Notes: generated from the sequence alone by a model not told the origin. 64,000 bases of DNA from Streptomyces durmitorensis (GCF_023498005.1 NZ_CP097289.1:7316001-7380000), one strand, 5' to 3'. Numbered from the stretch's first letter, positions 39,166 to 48,245 are shown. Made by a program: numbers and translations.

Positions 39166-39609
39166 CTAGCTCTGGTTGAAGAAGCCGTCCGACGGACGGC
39201 TCGTGGCCTCCCCGTTGACAATCTGCGTGTTGGCGGGGGTGAGCAGGAAGACCCGCGTCGCCACGCGCTCGATGGAGCCGCGCAGACCGAAGGTCAGGCC
39301 CGCCGCGAAGTCCACGACGCGCTTGGCGTCGCCGGGCTCCATCGACGTGAGGTTGATGATGACCGGGACGCCGTCCCGGAAGAGCTCGCCGATGCCGCGG
39401 GCGTCCCGGAAGCTGTCCGGGGTCACGGTCCCGATCCGGCGTCCTTCCTCCTCGGCGGCCTCGGCCACCACCCGCACCCGCGGGTCGGTCACCCAGGCAT
39501 CGCCGGGCCCCTCGGCCCCGTCGTCGTCGTAGCCGTCGTAGTAACGCTCGTCATTGTTGTTGTCGTCGACGAGGCCAAGCCAGGCGCTCGCCTTGCGTAC
39601 CGATCCCAT
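39166..39609 (-). CDS. SepF-family protein
   Basis: A 147-residue SepF homologue. The N-terminal amphipathic start [16 protein letters not shown] is followed by an acidic Asp/Tyr linker and the SepF core ([48 protein letters not shown]). SepF links FtsZ to the membrane. Streptomyces carry several SepF-like genes, and this one is away from the ftsZ cluster, so it is likely an accessory paralogue. ATG 39609 has GAGAGGAGG just upstream, which excludes the 15 extra codons of the longer frame. Confidence 0.92.
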   Translation of the reverse strand: MGSVRKASAWLGLVDDNNNDERYYDGYDDDGAEGPGDAWVTDPRVRVVAEAAEEEGRRIGTVTPDSFRDARGIGELFRDGVPVIINLTSMEPGDAKRVVDFAAGLTFGLRGSIERVATRVFLLTPANTQIVNGEATSRPSDGFFNQS

Positions 39610-39898
39610 GGACGCCTCCTCTCGCAGCGGGCTTTCTGCAGTCCCTATCCCCATGTTCGTCCATGATGCGGATAGTGCGCCAAGTGGATAGTCGCCGCGC
39701 GGGGTTTTCGTGACGGTACTGGTGCAGAGTCAACCCCGTGTTTCACGTGGCTCCCCAAGGGTCCTGCTGTGTACGGCTGCTGACAGTGAGTGAAATATGA
39801 TTCTTCACGGCGTATGGGTGACGACCGGTGCGTCCGGGTGAACGGACCCCTCGATACGATGCCCGAGTTGATCGGCGACAGGCTCACGGGGGAGTCGC

Positions 39899-41161
39899 AT
39901 GTTCGGAATCGTCAGGCCCTGCAGTCATCGTCTCGGTGAGGGGCTCAAGACGCAATGGATGGCGCATCTGTGCGGGCTCTGCCTCGCGCTGCGCAGTGAT
40001 CACGGGCAGTTCGCCCGGGTCGTGACCAACTACGACGGCCTGATCATCTCGGTTCTGACGGAGGCTCAGGCCGCCAAGTCGACCGGCTGGCGGCGCACCG
40101 CCGGGCCCTGTCCGCTGCGCGGGATGCGCACCGCGTCCGTCGCGCAGGGCGAGGGAGCGCGGCTCGCCGCCGCCGTCTCGCTGGTGCTCGCGTCGGCGAA
40201 GGTGCGCGACCACGTCGTCGACGGGGACGGCCTCTTGGCGCGCAGGCCGGTGGCCGCCGCCGCCCGGAAAGTGGCACAGAGCTGGGACAGGGCGGGTGCG
40301 CGCACCGGCGCCGATGTGGGCTTCGACACGGCGGTCCTGCTCGACGCCGTCGAACGGCAGGTCGGCATCGAGACCTTGGCGGGCCCCGGCACCTCCCTGC
40401 TCACGGTCACCGAGCCGACCGAGACCGCGACCGCCGCGGCCTTCGCGCACACCGCCGTCATCGCGGGCAGGCCGGGCAACGCCGAGCCGCTCGCCGAGGC
40501 GGGGCGGCTCTTCGGCAGGCTCGCGCACCTCCTGGATGCCGTGGAGGACAAGGAAGCTGACGCCGCGTCGGGTGCCTGGAACCCGCTGACGGCCACGGGC
40601 GCCGGCCTCGCCGAGGCCCGGCGCCTGGCCGACGACGCGCTGCACGGCATACGCCTCGCGCTGCGCGAGGTCGAATTCACCGACGGCAAGCTCGCCCACA
40701 TGCTGCTCGCGCACGAGCTGGGGCGCTCGGTGGACCGCGCCTTCGGGACCGATGCCTGCGGGCACGCACACGAGGTGACGGCCCATCAGGGCGGTTCCTT
40801 CGGCCCGCCGCCGGACCAGGGCGGACCGTACGGACCTCCCTCCAGCGGTCCGTACGGCCCGCAGTCCCCGTACGGAGGTGGCAATCCGTACGGAGGCGGG
40901 GTGCCCGGCGGTCCGGGCGGTCCTGGCGGTCCCGGTGGCGGGCCGGCGTTCGAGCCGCAGCCGCCGAAGCCGGGGAAGCGGGGCTTCTGGGCGGGGTGTG
41001 CCGTTGCCATCGGGCTGTGCTGCACCTGCAAGCTGTGCTGTGCGGATTCGTACGAGGGTCCCTGGTCCCGCAAGAAGCGCGAGGGGTGCTGCGCGAACTG
41101 TGGCGACTGCGGGTGCTGCGGCATCTGTGAGTGCTGCCAGTGCTGCGACTGCGGGCTCTAG
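39899..41161 (+). CDS. DUF5685-family protein with Cys-rich C-terminus
   Basis: A 420-residue protein starting MFGIVRPCSHRLGEGLKTQWMAHLCGLCLALRSDHG. The first about 285 residues are helical with Cys/His residues (C8, CGLC, GPCPL, VRDHVVDGD). A Gly/Pro/Tyr linker (about 290-355) follows, then a tail with about 18 Cys in 65 residues (CCTCKLCC...CCANCGDCGCCGICECCQCC). This could bind several metal ions. ATG 39899 has GGGGGAG upstream. It is divergent from the SepF-like gene, an arrangement I recall as conserved in Streptomyces. Function unknown. Confidence 0.88.
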   Translation: MFGIVRPCSHRLGEGLKTQWMAHLCGLCLALRSDHGQFARVVTNYDGLIISVLTEAQAAKSTGWRRTAGPCPLRGMRTASVAQGEGARLAAAVSLVLASAKVRDHVVDGDGLLARRPVAAAARKVAQSWDRAGARTGADVGFDTAVLLDAVERQVGIETLAGPGTSLLTVTEPTETATAAAFAHTAVIAGRPGNAEPLAEAGRLFGRLAHLLDAVEDKEADAASGAWNPLTATGAGLAEARRLADDALHGIRLALREVEFTDGKLAHMLLAHELGRSVDRAFGTDACGHAHEVTAHQGGSFGPPPDQGGPYGPPSSGPYGPQSPYGGGNPYGGGVPGGPGGPGGPGGGPAFEPQPPKPGKRGFWAGCAVAIGLCCTCKLCCADSYEGPWSRKKREGCCANCGDCGCCGICECCQCCDCGL

Positions 41162-41197
41162 GCACCCGGCGGTCCCTGCTTCGTCCGCGGGCTCGTC

Positions 41198-41238
41198 GTG
41201 GCTGGTCGCGCAGTTCCCCGCGCCCCTTGGGGGCGCCC
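41198..41238. repeat. dispersed intergenic repeat, copy 1
   Basis: A GTGGCTGGTCGCGCAGTTCC-type element ending in GGGCGCCC, between the DUF5685 gene and the substrate-binding gene. It is nearly identical over about 40 bp to the reverse complement of 53424-53465. Its right half can fold into a hairpin (GCGCCCC/GGGGCGC type) and may act as a terminator for both flanking convergent genes. Confidence 0.85.
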
Positions 41239-41252
41239 ACCCTGATGGGCAG

Positions 41253-42212
41253 TCAGTCCTTGATCTCCGGGGGCGAGATCCGGGACTCGTCGATCGCCGA
41301 GGCCTGGGTTCCCCACTTCTTCAGGATGCGGTCGTAGGTGCCGTCCTCGATCAGCTGATTCACCGCGGCCTGGAAGGCCGGCGCCAGCCTCGTGCCCTTC
41401 TTGAAGGCGAAGCCGACGTCGAGACGGTGGTACTCACCGAGGAACTTCAGCCCCTCCTGCTGGTCGACCGCATAGCGCAGGCCGTTGATCGTGGACATCA
41501 CCACATCGGTGCGGCCCTGCTGGAGCGAGCCCCAGATCGCGCCCTGCTCGGCGTACGTCTTCACGCTGTACGGCTTCTTGCCCGCGTCCTCGCACACGTG
41601 CTTGTTGTCCTCAAGGGTGACCTCGAAGGTGGTGCCCGCGCCGGTCGCCACGTTCAGGCCGCACAGCTGCCTGAAATCGGTGACCTTCTTCAGCTTGCTG
41701 TCCTCACGGACGGCGAAGCCCTGGCCGTCGTTGATGTACGTGACGAAGTCGATGGTCTTGCGCCGCTCCTCGGTCACGCCGAAGTTGCCGGTGCCCAGGT
41801 CGTACTTCCCGCTGTCCAGGGCGGGCAGGATCGCCTCGAAGCTCGCGGCCTCGCGCTTCAGCTTCAGGCCGAGCGCCTTGGCGACGGCCTCCGCGAAGTC
41901 GGCGTCCTGGCCGACGATCGTCTTGCCGTCCTCCAGGTAGGTGTTGCCGGGCGGACTGCCGCCGACGGCGGTCGCGAGACTGAGGGTGCCCCGCTCGCGC
42001 ACGTCCGGCGGCAGGAGCTTCGCGGCCGTCGCGTCCTTCTTGACCGAGGAGACCACGTCCTGCGTGGGGATCTTGGCGCTCTTGCCCGCGGGCGCCGCAC
42101 CACCCGTGGTGTCGGCGGAGCCGCCGGAACCGCAGGCGGTGAGCGTGAGCGTGGCGGCGGTGATCAGGGCGAAGGCCGCAGGGATGCGGCGGGAGTACGG
42201 GGGCTTGCTCAT
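41253..42212 (-). CDS. polar amino-acid-type ABC substrate-binding lipoprotein (family 3)
   Basis: A 319-residue extracellular solute-binding protein. The lipobox is LTLTACGSGG. The SBP_bac_3 fold begins at LPPDVRERGTLSLATAVGGSPPGNTYLEDGKTIVGQDADFAEAVAKALG, with ERRKTIDFVTYINDGQGFAV characteristic of the family. Two Cys (QLCGLNVATG and KHVCEDAGKK) probably form a disulfide. It is divergent from the permease/ATPase operon. A sulfur-type leader peptide 191 nt upstream on the same strand suggests the ligand is cystine, methionine or a related compound. Confidence 0.92.
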   Translation of the reverse strand: MSKPPYSRRIPAAFALITAATLTLTACGSGGSADTTGGAAPAGKSAKIPTQDVVSSVKKDATAAKLLPPDVRERGTLSLATAVGGSPPGNTYLEDGKTIVGQDADFAEAVAKALGLKLKREAASFEAILPALDSGKYDLGTGNFGVTEERRKTIDFVTYINDGQGFAVREDSKLKKVTDFRQLCGLNVATGAGTTFEVTLEDNKHVCEDAGKKPYSVKTYAEQGAIWGSLQQGRTDVVMSTINGLRYAVDQQEGLKFLGEYHRLDVGFAFKKGTRLAPAFQAAVNQLIEDGTYDRILKKWGTQASAIDESRISPPEIKD

Positions 42213-42403
42213 GGCGTGACGGTCTCCATCAGGCAGCAGGGCAGGGCGAAGCGGACGTGCGAGGGGAGGGGGTGCCGCTGCTCAGGGCGGTGCAGCAGCG
42301 GCGTACGCGTGTGAAGGCGGGGTCAACGGCGCGCGAGCGCACGGGAGATGCAAGGCGGGAGAGACCCGGGAACAGCGAAGGGCTCAGCGCGCAGGGGGTC
42401 GGC

Positions 42404-42487
42404 TCAGAGAGTCGTCGAACACGACGCGGACCACACTCGACCGAAGTCGATGTGGGAGCGCGTGACCAGCCACTGCTGCGGATGCAT
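42404..42487 (-). CDS. 27-residue leader peptide of the actinobacterial sulfur-metabolism type
   Basis: Encodes MHPQQWLVTRSHIDFGRVWS followed by ASCSTTL. The core TRSHIDxxRxxSAxC matches the short leader peptides that precede cysteine/sulfur genes in Streptomyces. Codons and frame were read directly: 27 residues and TGA. It is followed by a 9-bp hairpin (42274-42282 with 42294-42302) before the substrate-binding gene, consistent with attenuation: ribosome stalling at the Cys codon would change downstream folding. The family link is from memory of the motif. It is too short to be called by usual gene finders. Confidence 0.75.
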   Translation of the reverse strand: MHPQQWLVTRSHIDFGRVWSASCSTTL

Positions 42488-42493
42488 GGGGCA

Positions 42494-42522
42494 AGTGGAA
42501 CAGGCATCCGTTTGCGCGTCAA
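42494..42522 (-). promoter_or_regulatory. candidate promoter giving a leaderless transcript of the leader peptide
   Basis: On the minus strand TTGACG (42522-42517), 17-nt spacer, TCCACT (42499-42494), then 6 nt to the A of the leader ATG at 42487. The predicted start is at or next to the start codon. The -10 is weak. Confidence 0.4.
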
Positions 42523-42558
42523 CTGCCCTGAGACGTAACGCTCACATCCTGGACGGCC

Positions 42559-42589
42559 TTGACAGGGCGCGTGAACCGCCCCTTACTCT
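42559..42589 (+). promoter_or_regulatory. promoter of the ABC permease/ATPase operon
   Basis: TTGACA (42559-42564) and TACTCT (42584-42589), 19 nt apart, about 70 bp before the first permease start. With the oppositely directed leader-peptide promoter it makes the 447-bp gap (42213-42659) a divergent control region. Confidence 0.55.
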
Positions 42590-42659
42590 CAAGGCGGATC
42601 GTGCTGAGGGGCTCGGTCCGTGTGAAGGCATCACCTCCCGTATCCACGGAGCCTTCGCC

Positions 42660-43517
42660 ATGTCTTCCGACACGCTCGCCAAAGCCGCGACCGCCCCTCC
42701 TCACGACCCACCTCCCGAAGTCCCGCGCATCGTGCCGCAGCGCCGCGCCGGACAGTGGGTGGCCGCCGCCGCGGTCCTCGTGCTCCTCGCGCTCGCCGTC
42801 AACTCGGTCGTCCGCAACGAAGCGTTCCAGTGGGACGTGGTCGGCGACTACTTCACCTCCGCGTCCGTGCTGCGCGGCCTGTGGCTCACGCTCTGGCTGA
42901 CCGCCGTCGTCATGGCGCTCGGCTTCGCGCTCGGCGCGGTGCTCGCCATGGGGCGACTCTCGTCCAACCCCGTGCTGCGCGGGGTCAGTTGGGGCTATGT
43001 CTGGCTCTTCAGGTCGATGCCGATCCTGGTGCAACTGCTGTTCTGGTTCAACATCGGGGCGCTGTACCCGTACCTCTTCGGCATCAAGACGGTGAACCTC
43101 CTCGGGCCCATCACCATCGCCGTCATCGGACTCACCCTGCACGAGGCCGCGTACGCCGCCGAGGTGGTGCGCGGCGGCATCCTCTCCGTCGACCGCGGGC
43201 AGATCGAGGCCGCGCAGGCGCTCGGGCTCAGCCGGTGGCGCCGATGGCGGCGGGTCGTCCTTCCGCAGGCGATGCGCTCCATCGTGCCGCCCGCGGGGAA
43301 CATGCTGATCGGCACGCTCAAGGGCACGTCGATCGTCAGCGTGATCGCGGTGCAGGACCTGCTCTACTCCGTGCAGCTCGTCTACCACCGCACCTACCAG
43401 GTCATCCCGCTGCTCCTGGTCGCCACCATCTGGTACGTCGTGATCACCTCGCTGCTCAGCGTCGGCCAGTACTACGTGGAGCGGCACTACGCCCGCGGTT
43501 CGGAGCGCACCCGATGA
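42660..43517 (+). CDS. polar amino-acid-type ABC transporter permease (first)
   Basis: A 285-residue HisM/GlnP-type permease. About 35 cytoplasmic N-terminal residues are followed by five membrane segments. LFRSMPILVQLLFWF and the EAA loop HEAAYAAEVVRGGILSVDRGQIEAAQALGLSR mark the family. ATG 42660 has only a weak GGAG upstream. It overlaps the second permease by ATGA. The two homologous but different permeases probably form a heterodimer. Confidence 0.94.
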   Translation: MSSDTLAKAATAPPHDPPPEVPRIVPQRRAGQWVAAAAVLVLLALAVNSVVRNEAFQWDVVGDYFTSASVLRGLWLTLWLTAVVMALGFALGAVLAMGRLSSNPVLRGVSWGYVWLFRSMPILVQLLFWFNIGALYPYLFGIKTVNLLGPITIAVIGLTLHEAAYAAEVVRGGILSVDRGQIEAAQALGLSRWRRWRRVVLPQAMRSIVPPAGNMLIGTLKGTSIVSVIAVQDLLYSVQLVYHRTYQVIPLLLVATIWYVVITSLLSVGQYYVERHYARGSERTR

Positions 43518-44389
43518 GCGTGACGGAGCGCGAGCCGGTCAGTGACCTCGTGAAGGACGACTTCGGCGCGCTGAAGGTCGTCCCCGTACGCCACCCCTGG
43601 CGCTGGGCGGCCGTCGTCGCCACGGCCGTCCTCGTGGCCCAGTTCGCGCACGGCCTCGCCACCAACTCCGGCTGGGAATGGGAGGTGTTCGCCGAGTTCT
43701 TCACCGCCGACGTGATCCTCAAGGCGGTCTGGGTCACCCTCCAGCTCACCTTCTACGGCACGGCCCTCGGCTTCGCGCTCGGCATCGTGCTCGCCTTCAT
43801 GCGGCTCTCGGCGAGCCCGTTCCTGAAGGCGGTGGCCTTCGCCTACATCTGGGCGTTCCGGTCGATCCCGCTCATCGTGCAGCTGCTGTTCTGGTTCAAC
43901 CTGGCCTATCTGTACAAGGAGTTGCAGTTCGGGATCCCGTTCGGGCCCGGCTTCTTCTCCTTCGACACGATGGGGCTCGTCGGCGCGATGAGCGCGGCGG
44001 TCCTCGGACTGGCCCTGCACCAGGCCGCGTACGCCGCCGAGATCGTGCGCGCGGGCGTACTGTCCGTCGACAGCGGTCAGTTGGAGGCGGCGGCCGCGCT
44101 CGGCATTCCCCGGCTGCGGCAGATCCGCCGCATTGTCCTGCCGCAGGCGATGCGCTCGATCCTGCCCAATGCGGCCAACGAGATCATCTCCCTCTTCAAG
44201 GGCACCTCGATCGTCTCCGTGATGGCGATCGGCGAGCTCTTCTACCAGGTCCAGGTCATCTACGGCCGCAACGGCCGTGTCGTGCCGCTCCTGATGGTCG
44301 CCACCGCCTGGTACGTCCTGCTCACCACCGCCCTCTCCGTCCTCCAGCACTACGTCGAACGTCACTTCTCGAAGGGGGCATCGCGATGA
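43514..44389 (+). CDS. polar amino-acid-type ABC transporter permease (second)
   Basis: A 291-residue paralogue of the preceding permease: [21 protein letters not shown] and EAA loop [32 protein letters not shown]. It starts at ATG 43514 within the previous stop and overlaps the ATPase gene the same way (44386-44389), giving tightly coupled synthesis. Confidence 0.94.
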   Translation: MSVTEREPVSDLVKDDFGALKVVPVRHPWRWAAVVATAVLVAQFAHGLATNSGWEWEVFAEFFTADVILKAVWVTLQLTFYGTALGFALGIVLAFMRLSASPFLKAVAFAYIWAFRSIPLIVQLLFWFNLAYLYKELQFGIPFGPGFFSFDTMGLVGAMSAAVLGLALHQAAYAAEIVRAGVLSVDSGQLEAAAALGIPRLRQIRRIVLPQAMRSILPNAANEIISLFKGTSIVSVMAIGELFYQVQVIYGRNGRVVPLLMVATAWYVLLTTALSVLQHYVERHFSKGASR

Positions 44390-45147
44390 GCGCGATGGTC
44401 GAACTCCGGTCCGTACACAAGTCCTTCGGGTCCCTGGAAGTCCTGCGGGGCCTCGATCTGGAGGTCCGCAAGGGTGAGGTCACCGTCATCCTCGGGCCCT
44501 CCGGATCCGGCAAGTCCACGCTCCTGCGCGCCATCAACCACCTGGAGAAGGTGGACAAGGGCTGGATCAGCGTCGACGGCGCGCTCGTCGGCTACCGGCG
44601 CTCCGGCGACAAGCTGTACGAGCTGCGCGAACGCGACGTGCTCAAGCAGCGCACCCAGATCGGCTTCGTCTTCCAGAACTTCAACCTCTTCCCGCATCTG
44701 ACCGTCCTGGAGAACGTCGTCGAGGCGCCGATCTCGGCGCTGAAGCGCCCGCGCAAGGAAGCCGTCGCCCACGCCGGGACCCTGCTCGACCGGGTCGGGC
44801 TCGCCGACAAGGCGGACGCCTACCCCAAGCAGCTCTCCGGCGGGCAGCAGCAGCGAGTGGCCATCGCCCGCGCGCTCGCCCTCGAACCGAAGCTGCTCCT
44901 CTTCGACGAGCCGACGTCGGCCCTCGACCCCGAACTGGTGGGTGAAGTCCTCGACGTCATCAAGGACTTGGCGAGCCAGGGCACCACGATGATCGTCGTC
45001 ACCCATGAGATCGGCTTCGCGCGCGAGGTCGCCGACACGGTCGTCTTCATGGACGAGGGGCTCATCGTCGAGCAGGGCGCCCCCGGCGACGTACTCGACC
45101 GGCCGCGGCACGACCGCACCCGCGCGTTTCTCTCCAAGGTTCTCTAG
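44386..45147 (+). CDS. polar amino-acid-type ABC transporter ATPase
   Basis: A 253-residue GlnQ/HisP-type ATPase with Walker [11 protein letters not shown]-loop [15 protein letters not shown], signature [15 protein letters not shown], Walker [15 protein letters not shown] and switch His in VVTHEIGFA. Length is standard. GGGGG precedes ATG 44386. The last codons and the stop lie in the first copy of a 14-bp repeat (45134-45186). Confidence 0.96.
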   Translation: MSAMVELRSVHKSFGSLEVLRGLDLEVRKGEVTVILGPSGSGKSTLLRAINHLEKVDKGWISVDGALVGYRRSGDKLYELRERDVLKQRTQIGFVFQNFNLFPHLTVLENVVEAPISALKRPRKEAVAHAGTLLDRVGLADKADAYPKQLSGGQQQRVAIARALALEPKLLLFDEPTSALDPELVGEVLDVIKDLASQGTTMIVVTHEIGFAREVADTVVFMDEGLIVEQGAPGDVLDRPRHDRTRAFLSKVL

Positions 45148-45186
45148 CCAAGGTTCTCCAGCCCTCCCCGCCCCAAGATTCTCCAG
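45134..45186 (+). repeat. 14-bp triplicated sequence at a gene end
   Basis: CCAAGGTTCTCYAG at 45134-45147 (containing the ATPase stop TAG), again at 45148-45161, and CCAAGATTCTCCAG at 45173-45186, which also supplies part of the AGGAG ribosome site of the next gene. Confidence 0.85.
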
Positions 45187-45196
45187 GAGCTCCCGC

Positions 45197-46168
45197 ATGC
45201 TTTCCCGACGTACCCTCTCCGCCTCCGTCGCCGCCCTGGCCCTGATGCCCCTGCTCGGCGCCTGCGGCGGGGACAGCGACGCCGCGACCGGCAAAGGCGA
45301 GCCCGGCACCAAGAAGGTCGGCAACATCAACATCGGGCCCGACCAGAACCGCGTACGCGGCAAGAAGGTCGACGCGCTCGCGAAACTCCTGCCCGCGAAG
45401 GTGCGCGAGCGCGGCACGCTGCGGCTCGGCGGCAGCGCCGACTCGGTCGCGCCGCTCGGTTTCTACGCCACCGACGACAAGACGCGGATCGGCTCCGAGG
45501 TCGACATCGCGAGCCTGGTCGCCGACACGCTCGGCCTGAAGCCGAAGTTCGAGCAGGTCTCCTGGGAGAACCTCTTCGTCGGCCTGGACAGCGGGAAGTT
45601 CGACGGCGTCTTCTCGAACGTCACGGTGACCGAGGAGCGCAAGGAGAAGTACGACTTCGCGACCTACCGCCACGACAACATCGCCTTCGAGGCCCGCAAG
45701 GACGCCGACTGGACGGCGAAGAAGCCGGCCGACGTGGCGGGCAGGACGATCGCGGTCTCCTCCGGCACCAACCAGGAGAAGATCCTTCTCGACTGGAGCG
45801 AGCAGAACGAGAAGGCCGGGCGCGAGCCGGTCGAGATCAAGTACTTCCAGAAGGACTCCGACTACTACCTGGCCCTCCAGTCGGGCCGCATCGACGCCTA
45901 CCTCGGCCCGAACCCGTCGGCCGCCTACCACGTCGCGTCGTCGGGGCAGACGAAGATCATCGGGACCCTTTCGGGTGGCGGCCCGAGCATCCAGGGCGAG
46001 ATCGCCGCCACCACGAAGAAGGACAGCGGGCTCGTCGACGCCTACGCCGCCGCGCTCAACCACGTGATCAAGGACGGAAGTTACGCCAAGGTCCTGGCGC
46101 GCTGGGATCTGACGAGCGAGGCCGTGAAGGAGTCGCAGATCAACCCCAAGGGTCTGCCCAAGCCGTAG
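45197..46168 (+). CDS. second polar amino-acid-type ABC substrate-binding lipoprotein
   Basis: A 323-residue SBP_bac_3 protein. The lipobox is LLGACGG; the fold begins LPAKVRERGTLRLGGSADSVAPLGFYATDDKTRIGSEVDIASLVADTLGL; VTEERKEKYDFATYRHDNIAFE follows. It is only moderately similar to the divergent one at 41253-42212 and lacks that protein's Cys pair, so the transporter may accept two ligands. ATG 45197 has AGGAG at 45185-45189. It is the last gene of the operon. Confidence 0.93.
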   Translation: MLSRRTLSASVAALALMPLLGACGGDSDAATGKGEPGTKKVGNINIGPDQNRVRGKKVDALAKLLPAKVRERGTLRLGGSADSVAPLGFYATDDKTRIGSEVDIASLVADTLGLKPKFEQVSWENLFVGLDSGKFDGVFSNVTVTEERKEKYDFATYRHDNIAFEARKDADWTAKKPADVAGRTIAVSSGTNQEKILLDWSEQNEKAGREPVEIKYFQKDSDYYLALQSGRIDAYLGPNPSAAYHVASSGQTKIIGTLSGGGPSIQGEIAATTKKDSGLVDAYAAALNHVIKDGSYAKVLARWDLTSEAVKESQINPKGLPKP

Positions 46169-46211
46169 GGACCGTCTGCGCAAAGCCGCAAGGGGATGAC
46201 CGTATGCGGCA

Positions 46212-46223
46212 CATACCGGTATG
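46212..46223. promoter_or_regulatory. 12-bp perfect palindrome before the DUF1684 gene
   Basis: CATACCGGTATG lies 14 bp before ATG 46238 and overlaps the likely ribosome-binding region; a related word CGTATGCGGCACAT precedes it. It has the form of a TetR- or GntR-type operator, but no regulator gene is adjacent. Confidence 0.35.
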
Positions 46224-46237
46224 AAAGGGTTGATCAC

Positions 46238-47056
46238 ATGACGACGGACGGAACGACGGACGCTTCACGCGACTGGAAGCACTGGCACGAGCAGCGCACG
46301 GAGACGGTGTCGGCGCCCTACGGCCCGCTCTCCCTCACCGGCACGCACTGGCTCGCGGACTACCCGGACGGATCGCTTCCGGACATCCCCGGGCGCTGGA
46401 CCGAGGCGGGCGACGAGATCGTCCTGACCGCGGAGACCGGCGACGGGCTCACCCTCGACGGGCAGCTCTTCACCGGAGAGGCCCGTCTCGCCGCCGACCC
46501 GGGGCCGGTCGCCGCGGCCCGCGTCGGGCACGGCGACCGCCGCTTCGTCGTGCTGCGGCGCGAAGGGCTCTGGGCGGTACGCGACTTCGACCCGGACTCC
46601 GCCACGCGCCGCGCCTTCCAGGGCATCGAGGCCACCGAGTACGACGCGCGCTGGGCGGTGCCGGGGCGCTTCACGCCGTACGCCGCCGAGAGCACCGTCG
46701 ACGGCGTGCGCACCGTCCGGGTCGGCAACGCGGACGGGGTGGAGCGGGGGCTCGGCCTCGGCGGTGAGCTGGCCTTCAGCCTGGCCGGAACGGACCACAC
46801 GCTCCAGGTGTCCGTCGAGGGGGACGGCTCGCTGTGGGCGGTGTTCGGCGACGCGACCGGTGGGGTGTCCAGCTACCGGTTCCGGTTCCTGCGGCCCGCC
46901 GCGCCGGACGCCGAGGGGCGCACGACGGTCGACTTCAACCGCGCGCTGCTGCCGCCGTGCGCCTTCGCCGACCACTTCATCTGCCCCTTCCCGCCCCCGG
47001 GCAACACCCTTGACGCCGAGATCGCCGCGGGAGAGCGGAACCTTATCGACCACTGA
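46238..47056 (+). CDS. DUF1684 family protein
   Basis: A 272-residue soluble protein. Family features are WKHWHEQRTETVSAPYGPLSLTGTHWL at the start and the C-terminal DFNRALLPPCAFADHFICPFPPPGN. The fold is mainly beta, with no signal peptide. Function is not established in the family. ATG 46238 has AAAGGG upstream. It follows the ABC operon by 69 bp. Confidence 0.92.
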   Translation: MTTDGTTDASRDWKHWHEQRTETVSAPYGPLSLTGTHWLADYPDGSLPDIPGRWTEAGDEIVLTAETGDGLTLDGQLFTGEARLAADPGPVAAARVGHGDRRFVVLRREGLWAVRDFDPDSATRRAFQGIEATEYDARWAVPGRFTPYAAESTVDGVRTVRVGNADGVERGLGLGGELAFSLAGTDHTLQVSVEGDGSLWAVFGDATGGVSSYRFRFLRPAAPDAEGRTTVDFNRALLPPCAFADHFICPFPPPGNTLDAEIAAGERNLIDH

Positions 47057-47313
47057 CACGTCAGAAACAGAGCCGATGACCCAAGCCCCGGCGGCGTACG
47101 ACAGGTACGACAGCCGCCGGGGCCGGTCTTCGTGTATCCGGCTGACGGCCGAAAGGCGCCCTTGTGCGCGGTGTCCCCGGCCCGAATACTCCCGAGCAGC
47201 GCTTGTCAGGAGCACGGCGTATCCGGAATCCGGTCTGCCTTTTGCTCATTGGCTGCGCCTCACGGGCCCCAACCCACACGGGCCCACTGACTTCCCCCCG
47301 GGAGGAACAACAA

Positions 47314-48213
47314 GTGAGGAACAAGCGCACCACCCCCCGCAGCGGCATAGCGAGACGTACTCGTCTGCTCGCCGTGGCCACCGGACTTGTGGCCGTCGGC
47401 GCGCTCGCCGTCCCCGCTGCGAACGCCAATGACGTCACCACCTTCAGCTCGGCGCAGCTCACCAAGGCGAGCGACGCGGTGCTCGACGCGGATGTCGCAG
47501 GCACCGCATGGAGTGTCGACAAGGCGACGAACCGTCTGGTCGTCACCGCCGACAGCACCGTCTCGAAGGCCGAGATCGCCAAGATCAAGGACGCGGCGGG
47601 CAGCACGGCCGGCGCCCTCAAGGTCGAGCGCACCCCCGGCAAGTTCAGCAAGCTGATCTCCGGCGGCGACGCCATCTACGCGTCCAGCTGGCGCTGCTCG
47701 CTCGGCTTCAACGTCCGCAGCGGCAGCACCTACTACTTCCTCACCGCCGGTCACTGCACCGACGGTGCGGGCACCTGGTGGGCCAACTCGGCGAAGACCA
47801 CGGTCCTCGGCTCCACGACGGGATCCAGCTTCCCGACCAACGACTACGGCATCGTCAAGTACTCGAACACGTCGATCACCAAGTCGGGCACGGTCGGCAG
47901 CCAGGACATCACCAGCGCGGGCAACGCCACCGTGGGTCAGAACGTTACCCGGCGCGGCTCCACCACCGGCACCCACAGCGGCAGGGTCACCGGCCTGAAC
48001 GCGACCGTCAACTACGGCGGCGGTGACGTCGTCTACGGCATGATCAAGACCACGGTCTGCGCCGAACCCGGCGACAGCGGCGGCCCGCTCTACGCGGGGA
48101 CCAAGGCACTTGGCCTCACCTCGGGCGGCAGCGGCAACTGCTCATCGGGCGGCACGACCTTCTTCCAGCCGGTCACCGAGGCGCTGAGCGCGTACGGCGT
48201 GAGCGTCTACTGA
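47314..48213 (+). CDS. secreted chymotrypsin-like serine protease, streptogrisin A/B type
   Basis: A 299-residue preproprotease. The signal peptide ([25 protein letters not shown]) is followed by a pro region of about 75 residues with the alpha-lytic-type [21 protein letters not shown]. The mature enzyme begins near [20 protein letters not shown]. The catalytic triad is His in FLTAGHC, Asp in TNDYGIVKY, and Ser in [12 protein letters not shown]. The length equals that recalled for S. griseus protease B. GTG 47314 has GGGAGGA at 47300-47306. A strong terminator follows. Confidence 0.95.
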   Translation: MRNKRTTPRSGIARRTRLLAVATGLVAVGALAVPAANANDVTTFSSAQLTKASDAVLDADVAGTAWSVDKATNRLVVTADSTVSKAEIAKIKDAAGSTAGALKVERTPGKFSKLISGGDAIYASSWRCSLGFNVRSGSTYYFLTAGHCTDGAGTWWANSAKTTVLGSTTGSSFPTNDYGIVKYSNTSITKSGTVGSQDITSAGNATVGQNVTRRGSTTGTHSGRVTGLNATVNYGGGDVVYGMIKTTVCAEPGDSGGPLYAGTKALGLTSGGSGNCSSGGTTFFQPVTEALSAYGVSVY

Positions 48214-48245
48214 CCGACGTACGGCCGACCTGCAGCCAGCAGCAG

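Noticed and set aside
42229..42522. 97-codon minus-strand open frame upstream of the binding-protein gene
   Set aside because: It has no motif or ribosome site, and the short leader-peptide frame inside the same region explains the conservation-like signal better.
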